DNA of 64,000 nt from Zonotrichia leucophrys gambelii (taxonomy: Eukaryota > Chordata > Aves > Passeriformes > Passerellidae): the NCBI RefSeq assembly GCF_028769735.1, contig NC_088171.1:129907533-129971532 (forward strand), written 5' to 3'. Below are positions 44,101 to 56,100 of the stretch, in pieces (position 1 is the stretch's first letter; every line of letters begins with the position of its first letter). The notes beneath the pieces were generated by a model. That model ran no database searches. It saw nothing but the letters and a program-made list of their open reading frames with translations, and was not told the origin of the DNA. The position numbers and the translations under genes are program-made.

Positions 44101-47100
44101 GATTAGGAAACAGGACAAATCCTTTCAAGCTTCAGCTCTTCTAACCTTTTGCACTGGACTGCTTTTGGTCACTTTGATCTCTAAGAGATTCATACTGTTT
44201 AATACATACTGAGGAACTCTGCCAAACAATACAGTTCTGCATTCCTTTGCTGTGTGACAAGTCGAAGTAACCTAGAAAATCCAGCCCCTTACTGCAAAAC
44301 TTCTTGCAGAGAATTTTTCCACTGTGGGTTAGTTTTCAAAATTTTAGGTGCTATTTTGAAATGGAGAGAGTAATCTTCACTTCTAACCAAACCGCTCGGC
44401 TGCTTGATGAATAAAATTACACTGAATCAGGACGATCTGGGTCTCTTTGTAAAAGTAGAATTCCTCATCAAAGCTTACTTAACATCTGCACTAAGTTGAA
44501 GTGGTTTTCAAACAAACCCAAGAATCTCTGATATCTACAGTGCTGCAAAAACAAGCAGGTTCAGAAGGCAATCCTATAATTCACTGGAAAGCAAACATCA
44601 GCATGATGACATCTTCGTGTTGAATTAGTTACAAGTCACGCTGCCCGATGCAGAATTATTCTTTTTTTTCCCACTTAAATCTACATCATGTACTAGTGAA
44701 AATATTATTTCACAAAGTGCAAACCCATTCTATATCTGCAATTATTTTATCAGCAAAAATCATACACAAAAGTTAGAAAATCTTGATAAACAGTATCTAA
44801 TATACATACTGTGTATGTATATTAGATTCTTGTTCTTTTTCACAAGAAGACACTAAACCCCCAGTATTTGAAATTATAAATCACAGTTAGAAAAGGCTAG
44901 TGAGCAGATCACAAAACAGTATTATCACTTAACTTGATATTTAATAGTACGTTACCTAGAAGGCTAATGCCTAAACGAGAGAGCCCCTGTCTCAGTCCTT
45001 CTCCCAGGCTCTCTGGAAGCTGCCTTCTCCATTCTTCTTGTCTGTTGTAATGCTCCTCATCCAGTGACAGCCTATCCATATTCCGAGCAAGACTTGTTGC
45101 CAGATTGGTAATTGACGTCAGTGTACCTAAATGCATGGAGATATACATTTGGGTCTGGATCAAAATGCTTTAATTTAAACCACGGAGACATTGTATGCCT
45201 CACTGCAATGCTGAGCTTATGAGCAGAGCAGCAAGTCAAGTGAACAGTCACCCATGTGTAACATGCTTTACTATTTGTTAAGCATCACCACGCTGCTGCT
45301 ATGGCCCGTGTCACGCCTTTTACGTTAGCCTGCTCCAGGTTTGCCTGGTCGGTGGGAACAGAAGCTCATCTGAACATCCTTCTCCAGTTCCCTGACTTGT
45401 GGAAGGCCAATCTAAATGAAGAGGGGGGTGATGGAAAGGTAAACAAATATTTACAGAAGGAGCCGTGAGGCCGCATCCTGCGGGAGGCAAGAGCGGGGGC
45501 TCGGAGCTGGGGCAGGCGCTGCGTCTGTGCAGCAGCTGGAGCCACGCGATGGCACTGTTTGTACAGGCTTTGCAAGGGAAAAGCTCCTCCTGTTCCCGTG
45601 GCAGGCCAGCCCCACTGTCAAATCCCATCCATGGACTCACACAGTTATGACAACTGTATCTACGTCTTTTTTTTTTTTTTTTTTTTAATAATAAATATGA
45701 TGAGGTGGCCAAGTGTAGAATTTCTGAGGGCAAGCAGAAGTGCAGAACACCTTTATACTTCTGCAGTTATCACATGAAATACTTGCTGAGTGAATATCTA
45801 TTTCCCACTGGGAGGTTTAAAATTCTGAAGTTTCTGAAACATTCTCATGCACTGCAGTAAAGTGGTGATCTGTTTAGTACATGAGACATTGCATGTGAGC
45901 TTGTTACATACACTCTTAGCTTAGCTAAACAGGAGCTGTTTGGTTTTTGAGCCCTGGTACCAGGAATTTCAACTAGCACAGAGCAGCACAAGACAAGGCA
46001 GGGCCAGGAGACTGAAGGATGGACAGATTTTGTTGCTTAAAAGTTTAACAATGCATGACAACAAAGCTGTAGTTGGAGTAATAAAGTGAAAGCTCTACCT
46101 TTGGAAATGTGTTTTACAAATGATGTTGTTCCTCTGGAAACTCCACTGACAAATGCTCCTGGGCCTCTGGTCAGTCCTTCATAGGGGAGCCTAAAGAAAT
46201 CAGCTATGCCATTCCCTATGCTTCTCACCAGACTAGCTGGGCTTCCAAGAATTTCCAACGATCCAACAACCCAGCCTGTGTGGAGAAACAAGACACATGT
46301 TACAGCTGCAAAAACTGCAGAAGCAGCAGTTGTGAAAAGGTTATTCCTTAATTATCTTTTTCACACTAGAATTCAATGCATTATGAACTTCCTTTGAGCA
46401 AAACACAGGAAATAACTCATCCACTATGAATTCAGAAATGGCAATGTTTCATACTTCGTAAATCAAAGAAATCCTTTTGGCAAACTCACAAATAGCTTTA
46501 GAATTACTTCCTTCCAGGAGCTTCCCGTATTTCTGCTAAAAGTGTGTGAGGGAGGCAGATGCAAGAGCCTCACAGCTACAGAGGAATGGACTGCAAGCTC
46601 AGATGCTTGGGTTGGTTTTAGACACTATAAGGCAGCGTTGTGATTTCACATCCTTATGTGATAGGATTGTGACAGGGAGTTTACACTGATACAATGTACT
46701 GCTTTACGGGAGTGTGCAGGTCAATTGCTTGATGGAGTGTTAGGAAAAGGGATGCAGATTTTTGACAAGTGCTTAAGAAGTTATTTTAAATCCACCCCAA
46801 CCCTTCTAAGCTGATCATTTTCTTTCAGAGTGCAGTGAAAGCCAGACAAATGTCTTCTGCTCAGTACAGTTGTGTAAACAGCAATGACATCTACATGCTG
46901 ATTAGGTTACTCATAGGGGAGTATTCCTTATGCATATCCCAGGAGAAGTATCTGCAGATCTGGTTTCCTATATAAACGCAGGGTTGCCAGCAGCTTGCTG
47001 GATGGCTGAGCACGCAGCAATCTGTTGCTGGAAAGCTATTTGCAGGTCTTGTCTTTCTCAGGCTGGTAGGCAGCAGATTTATTAGGGAAACAGTGCTGCA

Positions 47101-50100
47101 TAACTCTTTTTTTGGCAGCCCAGAGAGAGCAATTCAGAAATGGCAATAAATGTGAAACAGGAACTGTTTGGTCTTTGAGCCCTGGTACCACGAATGTCAG
47201 CTGGCACTGTCAGAGCGCACAAGGTGTGACAGGGCCAGGAGACTGAAGCATGGACAGACTGGCCTCCTGCTCTCCCATGAGGGCCCTTGATCTGTGCTCT
47301 GCCCTCCTCATTCCCATCTCATCATTGAAAACTCCTGCTATCCAGATGCTTTTCTTGTTTTCTTTTAACCCCTCCCAGTCATTCCTGTGGAAGGCTGAAT
47401 CATGAAACCAAACAGAAGAGAAAATGTTACTCATATGAAATGAATTAATCTCACGCTATCATTCTAAGCTCCTGGAAAATCTATTATTCTTGTTGAATCT
47501 GTCCCACATTTCAGCTCTGGCAGGTTGAGAACTCCAGTACTTGTCATATGAAAAGCAGGAACCAGAGTGGACATAAGAGAGAGGGTGGGATGGACTACAA
47601 AAACAAAACCCAAGTGCTACTGGCAATGCAGCGAACAAGAGCAGCAACACACATTGTGGCCCTGCTGTCCTGGAAAGGAGCATCCCCTGGCAGTCCCTTC
47701 CTGCCAGGACCAGGGGAAGCCAGAACTCCAGGTTGGGTCTGCAATTCCCTCACTGCAGCATTTTTAATAAATTATCTTTGCCACTGTGTGAAGTGCTGAA
47801 AGGCTGGAGGGGTGGGGGAGGTGTGTATAGAGGGGAGAGATGTTCTTTCTGCTTTTTCTGATCAATATTATTGCAATAATTCCTTATAGCCTTTTTTTCC
47901 CCCCAGATATTCTTGACATTCCTTGTCCTACATGGTGGTGTGATGGCAAGTGGCTACAGGACACTGCAGCTTAGTGCCTTGGTGCCCTGTAAGCAGGGCA
48001 CCACCAGCCTGGGACATGGGGACTCCAACTCCACTCTCCTGCTGGGCCAGCCAGCATTTCAGCAATGTAAAACAGAAAAAACCAGGAATGAAAACAGTTA
48101 AACACAAAACTGAGAGGTTGCCTGGTATGCCAGGGATGTCTTGTTGTAATCTGTCCCTGCCTCTCAGGTTTGAGAAGCTCTGGGTGGATCATGCTCACCC
48201 TGGGAGAGTGTATGGGAATAATGTACAACCTGCAGCATGGGTGACCCTCCTTGGCCAATGCTCAGAGCAAACCCAATGGCTCCTCACTGCCAGCTTGGAG
48301 CACCCAACCCAGGGAAGAAGGCCTGGGATTAAGTCAGGAATAGGAGAATGAGGAACCAGGAACAACCCCTCAATTCACAAGCTCTGTGTGGCATTTTACT
48401 TTGCAGAATACAGTATCATGTCAGGTTACCATTTCCCACTTATGCAGAGTAATTGTATCCGCTAACATGAAATGAATATAACTGTATTAGCAGAGATCCA
48501 CTGAATTTTCGTTATAGAATTACAGGGTTAGATGTTGTACCAGGGATATTTTTGAATATAATTTTATTCACTTTCATATAGGGGACAACTTAATTAGAAA
48601 ATAATAGGAGATTTCCATTGTAGGTTTGGCTGATTTGAGATAAGCAATGCTAATCAGCATGTTTGAACAGAGTTCTCCAGTCTCACCCATGGCTTTAATG
48701 GATTCTGACCACTCCTTTGCAACACACAGGGCAACCTGATGCACCCCTTCAGGAAGCTTTGGGGCAAATCCTGCTCCCTCCCACAGGTCAGCAGTGGTCC
48801 TGCACACAGCTAAGGGCCAAAGAGCGCATATCCCTGAGTACAAGGTATGGCTGTAAGGGCAGGCTGGCTGTGCAGATGCCACCACTGATTTATGCATGAG
48901 CAGAAGGGGGTTGAATAACCCCTATTCCAGATTAATGTAGTTAAAATGCAGGAGCACAAGGTCCTCTTCCACAAGAGACCAACTGTGCTAATGGTGAGAA
49001 AAAACTCAGGGTTTGCAGATCATATAAAGCTTTTTGCTTGATTTTTTCCTTCCTTTTTTTGCTTTGTTGATACAGTCAGCTCTTTTGTCAAGTGTCACAA
49101 AGTCTTCAATATAAACCATTTTCATTGCTAAACCAAACATTAACCAGCACAATTCACCATTTTAATCACGGTGACACCTTTCAAACAATACATTATAGTT
49201 TTAGTACTTTCAGCGGGAGTTAAGTATATATGCATATGTATTTTCCTGAAGAGAAGTTCCACCAAAGCAAACTTCAGTTCTTAATACTTAAATCTGCTTG
49301 ATTTCAGACACATCACTGATCCCAGAGCAAGTGATGGGGGAGAAGCATTTACACTGTGGACCATATTTGGCCACAGGTTCACTCTTAATTACCAAGCAAC
49401 TAGATCTGCCCTTCTGTACTATGAGATTTAACTACACAACAAATCCAAACAAGTAGCAGAAAGAAAAACCTGGAAATTTTGCAAGCATAACATTGCAAGA
49501 AAATAATGAACTGGCACACTGTTCTGGTGCACTACTGTGCACACTGTTGTCACAATCAGCAGTGCACGTCAGGCATGCACACAGTGAAACACAATGTCAG
49601 CATCTATAAATAGATGAAATGCACGTGTACAGTTTTGGAAAGGGTGCACAGAAGTCAGGTTGCAGCTATGCTTCCAGTCCAAATGGAAGCATTAGGATCT
49701 CAGAAAATCTGACTATTAGTATTGCAGGAAAATAAATCCCACGTTTCAGTGTGGAATATATTACTTCTGTGTGATCATGGAGGAGTTTTCTGTCTCAGGC
49801 ACAAATTCTGTGCTGCACCAAGACTCATCAGGGACCAGATTTCATTACTTCTACATTAGTATTTATGGAAAACAAAATGTACCTGATAACTTAAAAAGAC
49901 TAACTGCTTGCTATTGATCCTATATAGGAAAAAGTTACTAACAGCAAAATTCATAGTTCTTGGATCAAAGGATAACAAACATCTGTGTGCCAGTTTAGAT
50001 TGAAGGCTGTATGAAGAAAGACAGATTCCTAATCATAAACTGTAGCCAAAAGGAGTTTTAACAACAAAACAACATTCAGGCCTATAATTTACTTCTGAAG

Positions 50101-53100
50101 GCAGAGCAACATGCTGAATAATTTGATTAAACAGTGTTTTGGTGAGTTTATGTAAGGAATGTGGGTTGATTCTGACTAGTGCTATAATATAAAATGACAA
50201 AACCTAAGCCAGCTAGAACACATTTTAACGCTGTTTTAAAGGTTTCAGGTGGCTCAAGCCTTCAGATGGCTGCCTAATGTTCAGCACAATGTTGCAAATC
50301 TTCACTGGTGTCTGCTCAGCTATTTTATTTCCCTTCTGTTGCATGACAGGACCTGAATGGTGTCTGAAAGTATCGTTATTAAACAGTGTCTAAGGAGAAC
50401 AAAAATTGTACTGCTAACATCCAGGGTACTCATCTTGAGCCACAGCCACAGAATCCTGGTAGCCAAGGAAAATGTTGCTCGTTAAGGAAAAGCACTGACC
50501 TGCTCTGAAAAGGGCTCCAGCAGCGTAATGCATGGCCAGGGCGTGCACAAGCTGCCTGGCCGTGGTGAAGATGGGTCCTCGCTCAAACACAGAGAAGGAG
50601 AGAGGGGTGTGGTCTGAGGCTATATACAGTTTTAATGAAGCATGAATACTGACAAGGAGATTAACAGGTTGTATTTTTAATCTTCTGAGCTTCACTGGCT
50701 TGACTAAAGCTCTTGCGTGCTCTCTCACTTGTTCAGACACTATCAGCACAGTATCTGAAGCACTGATGGATTTACAAGCAGTTTTATTTTCTGGAAGATA
50801 TGTATCAAACAAAGTCTTGATGTAGTAAACAAAGGTGTCTTCCACATACAGCCTAGCTGGTTTGAGCTCAAAGGTGAAGTCATTCATGTGAAACATGGAA
50901 TTCTCTTCCTTGGAAAAAACAATGCAGAGTTTAATAAAGCAGTTTTCCTGATAGCTTCCCAAATCTTTGTTACAAACAATGAGGTTGTTCATTCTTGACC
51001 ACTGCGTGGTTTCAGTTTTCTCTTCTTGGCACAGCAGGACTGCAAAATGGAAATTGGATTTGTTGTACAACTGATTGTCCAGTTGCAAGTCTTCACAATA
51101 CACTTGGAGACTATGAAACCGTGGGAGGCCTTCCAGAGAGCCCTGCTGGAACTCCTGTGACACGGAGCTGGGGGATGGGGCCATGTAGAGGAAAACATTG
51201 TCTGCTGTGAGACGCAGGAGCTCGGATGACACTTTGTGGTTTGTAATATCATCAAATGCAGCAAGACTTAACTGAGTGATGAACATTTTCAATGACAGGA
51301 TCTGCTCTTGACTTCTAGACAGGAGGGAAAAGAAGTTTTATTACTTCCTGTCTTTTGAGCTCACCTGGCATCTTGCTTGCCAGGTGAGAAACTCATTATA
51401 ATATCTGGGAAACTCATTGTGCGAGTTCTGCTAACATTATTGGCATTTAGCAACCTTAATCACCACAGTGACTACCACCCAGGAGGTCTTCTAAGAAAGA
51501 GGACAGTATATACCTATACCAGGGTTGTCTTTTTTATCATTCAACCGGATAGTTTGAACAGGAACATCTCTATCTACACAGTAATTCCCTATTATATTTT
51601 ACAGAAACAGAAATTAAAACACGCCACAGATACAATTTTCTTTAGTTTCATGTACAGCCTCAGATGTTTCACTGAAGGTACTATTACAGACAATCATTTC
51701 ACATCACACACAGTGAGTGCCCTCCAATACTGCAGTATTTCTGTGCTGATGGCATTGAGGGCCTTTCCCTGCAATGTAAACTGCCCATTGCCAAGTTTAA
51801 CCAGCAAATGGACCATCAGGTACTGCTGAGGACCAGTTGATTGGGGATTAATACTTAATACAGTGCAAACAAAAAAAGTACAACAAATTCCACTCTAATT
51901 GTAACAGGATTGCTGGAGGCCAAGCATTCTGCAGAAATAAGTAGCATTGTAATTGCACTTGAATGAAGCTGAGGACCAGATTGTGGTGTATTATGGAAGT
52001 GGGGAAATCTTCTAAAGAAGGGTGTTATAATCAAGCACAATTAATTACTAACTGTAAGGCTATTTCTACAGCTCTTGCATATTAAATCTTTGGGAGCTTG
52101 TAAGATTACAGATGGCAGGACCTGGCTAAACAAATTTTAAACTGATGAACACACTCAAAATTAATTACTATGGAAAAGGTATTTTTTTTTAAATTAACAA
52201 CTCAGGTCCTCCTTTTGTACCAGCCATCTAATGTTTACCCTACAGTGACATGACTTTTGATGTCAGATTGTCCTTTTTAACTGTGACATACAAAGCCATA
52301 TGGTCTAAACATATGCTACAGAGCATGCAGCAGTATTAAACAAAACAAACAGTTAGGTTAAAGTTTCTAAGTCAGTTAACACTTAGAAAGCTGACTGAGC
52401 TCCCAGCAATGCTTTTAATCATCTTTTATGTGCTTCATGTACCTGTTGAGGTTGATACCATCAGATCCTGCTCTTCCCTCTGGGGACAAGGTTATGACTC
52501 TTGTTCCACAGTGATGGGTGATGTCCACATAAACACAGCCGAAGCCAGTTAAGAACACAATCTACAAGAGAGGGTTAAAAACACATGGAATGTAACCAAA
52601 ATCAATATTTTTAATGTCATAAATGAATTTAATGTTATTAATGCCTTCTGGTTGAGTTCTTTTACTCAAATCAGGATACTACTCAGGAAAAAAGTCAGAT
52701 TTCAGTGATTCAGAAAATAACTGCTCTGATGCTTTAAATATTTCAGTTATTCAGGGAGATGAAATTTGCATCTCATCATTCAACTGCATAAGTGAATACA
52801 TTTTAATAAGACATTTCTCCAGAAAGAAAAGAAGATGTGCTGGGGAGGGTGGAGTTTATATGAGAAGAATAAAGAGGAAATTTTAATTTGTGATTTTGGA
52901 TCAAACAGATAGGTATTTTCCTGGAGCTCTAAAAAATGCCACTTTCTCCTCTAGAAAACAAACCCTAAACTAGCACTATGTTGCTATGCCCTAGCTCAGA
53001 GCTGAGTGGATGAATGGCTGATAGCATCATCTAAAACACATGAAGACTGAAAAGTAATTAACATTTTGGATCCATGAAAACTTGCATTAGCAACTCAAGA

Positions 53101-56100
53101 CTGAAAACATTATTAAGCCATTTAAACTGGTTTGTGAGAACACCTTCACAGGCAAGATGCCAATATGAGAAACCGGCAAAAATCTATTGGAAAACATAAA
53201 ACAACTAAAAAGGCAGGGAAAACGAGAATTTGACAACACGTTTATGTCTTGCTTACAGGTGTACAAACTTTCGTACTGGACAAGTTGTCTTTAGGAATAT
53301 CCTACTTAGAGAAGTGATGTACTGCTTTTGGAGCTTAATTCTGCAATATTTCCAAGTTTTGTGTTTCTCCAGAACACAAAAGATTAAGATCTTTTAAAGG
53401 TTTGGAAAATTCACAGCAGCCCTTGTTAGAGCAAGCTGGCTTCTCTTTTCTTGTAAGGTTACTATCAAGACAACTGTTCACTAGATTGCAATGACAGAAG
53501 CTGTAATATAATGGAATGCAAATTGGAGAAATAACACAAAGATATTGGGCTAGCACAGGTAAAACAAACAGCTACTTGTCTTGAAGAATCTTTACTGCTG
53601 TTAAGAAGCCACCAGAAGCAAAAACAATTGCAAGTTTAGTAGGATCAGCACTTAAACTGATTGTTAGGCTATTCATAATAACCTTGTACAGACAATAAAT
53701 TTCATTAAGAAAATTTCTTATTCTTCTGACAATTAAATATAAGAAAATTTCTACTTTTGACATGTCAGTTTTAATCCTTTGCTTGTCTGGAAGAGATTCA
53801 CAGTCTTACATGGAACTGGAGAAAAAAGGACATGTACAGAATTTTCAAAACTCTAATTATTCTTAAAAAACCTCCACTGATCTCGAAGACTGGTCGTTTT
53901 AAATTCCAATTTCAGATGACTCTGATGATAAATACTTCAATATTTATTAAGGTATTAGTTTTAAGTAATTTTAAATTTACTTTCTAATAGAAAAAGAAGT
54001 ATCTATCTGTGATCACATAGAAAAAATACAAATTACTTAAGATCCTTTAAATCCCAGTTATTTCACAACCTGAACTGAACTGTATGTGACACTATTAGTA
54101 TATTACTTATTCACTTATATTTGTAGTTTTCAAAGAGAAAGACAGACTTAGAAATCCTGGGAAAATTTTCAACATGTACATCCTAAAACTTCAATAATAG
54201 AAGGCTGTACTTTTTTGGAGAGCTGTTCAAGTAGACAATGACCCCCAAATGTTGTCTTAGCATCTAATTCCTTCTAGGAGCCAGATACTTATAAAGAACC
54301 CTGGTCTGGCATAACATTAATGACTGAAATTCGAAACCCTGCATTGCTTGACTGGCTTGCTGAATGGAACTGAACTACTTGCTATATAACATAACACTCA
54401 ATAATCAAGAGCATTTTGTGATTTGTGCCCAGGGAAAACATCTGAAACTAGTATTTCTTTCAAAGAGCCAAGCAGTTTATGTTGATTCCATGTAAACTAA
54501 TGACTTCAAAGATGGAAAAAATTCCCATCAAAAAGAATTACTCCAGTCAAGGAAGCTTTCATTTACCTCAAGATCCAGAGAAAAAAAAACAGAAGGCAAG
54601 AAAAGGGAGGGGTTGTTTTGTTTTAGAAAGACATGAGTAGCTTCTGTAAAGACACAGAGGGAGAATGACTGTGACAATTCCTACAAGATATTAAGATAAT
54701 TATCCTGCGATAATTAGGTCACCAAATTTTCCTGGATCCTGTGGCATTCTTTGCTTACAGAGTCCAGAGATTTTCAAGACTGATTTTTCCAGGCAACACC
54801 AGGTTGATTAAAAAGTGAAAAAAAAAGCCTCTACGTTCAATTTATCTATTTTCAAAAAGAGACAGTAAAGAAGATAATCTGTGCTCTAAAACTTCCACAG
54901 GAAGGGGCTTAGCTAGGCAGGAGAGTTCCCAGGAGTTAAATAAAACCTCTTAAACCAACAGAAAGGATACATTTATTGCAGAGGAACAATGCATTGTGCA
55001 GGTCAGAAAGACAACCATTTATGGTGCGAATTAGGAAGTAATGTATAATGATTTACTTGTGTTCCGTGGTTGTTGATGTCCACAACATCACTCCATTCAT
55101 TTACTGATTCATCAGATGACACCACTTTCAGGAGAATACTGGGCAATAAATCTCCTGTTTTGCAATCTGGATAGTTGGAGATTTGATGGTAAAGTTCATG
55201 ATGAACTGAACATTCAGCTGGAATCTTTCTACAGAAAACTTCAAACTTGGGTGTATCTGAAATGTTATAAAATATACAAGATCAGAGCCTTCTGAAACCT
55301 GTATGAAATCAAAACTCATCTATGCCTGCACAAATAAGAAAGTTTCTGTCTGAAATATTCCTAATAAATAAAAACATTGCTTTTCTATCACTTAGAGTAT
55401 TATATGTTTGGGTTTTTTCCTTTTCTCTTTCTATTTAATAAAATTTCACAGAAATAATATTCCACTGATCATTACATTAACTTAATCTAACCAGACTTTT
55501 GACAATATATTTTGTTATATTTGCAAATCTGAGAGAATAGAAATGTTCCATGGGATTGAATTGATGTCAGCAAAACTCTACTGCCTGTGGATTTCCTACA
55601 GCTGGGTCACCCTGACAGCTGGAACCAGGGAGACCCAAAATCCCAGAGACAAATATTTAAGTTCACACTCCTGACCTCACAATTAGCTCCAACAGCTTCC
55701 AGAGTCTCTCACTTTGAGGCAGACCTTCATGAGGGCATCAAGTTCTTGCTATAACCAAAACACCCACTGAACTCAATTTTGGACTGGAGATACAGTAAGA
55801 TATATTATACTACAACACTGCACTGTTTCTAATTATGGCATTGTACCTACCTTTGAAATTCTCTTTTAAAAGCAATGGAATGGAGCACCTATTGTGGATG
55901 ATGATACGAGGACTAGGATCTTCTGTAAGTGTTAGGTATGTCACGCCAAGATGCTCTTGGTAAGTCAGTGCTATAGCTCTAAAACAAAAGCAGGTATTTT
56001 GGATTATGCCTGTTTTGGGTGAAATCTTTGCATATTATTACCCTGAACAATTAAAAACATTCAAAGATTCTTTATCATCAAGTTCCAAGTCCATAGATAT

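Larger units (their letters stand above)
38361..44955 (-). other. VPS13B: VPS13B intron, 6.6 kb
   Basis: The largest intron in the window. It holds a palindromic element at 42455-42512, an 18-T run at 42945-42962, a 15-bp perfect hairpin at 44795-44827, and a more GC-rich patch at about 40540-41000 that may be an old retroelement. No coding exon was recognised, and phases of the flanking exons (44956-45126 and 38184-38360) match directly. Confidence 0.65.

Noticed and set aside
47981..48002. Perfect 9-bp inverted repeat GGTGCCCTG/CAGGGCACC with 4-base loop
   Set aside because: Real but short and isolated. Expected by chance in 64 kb at this GC content.
55128..55319. Open frame through VPS13B exon 55057-55256 in another reading frame
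   Set aside because: Phase with both neighbours and the conserved HHELYHQIS motif support the other frame.
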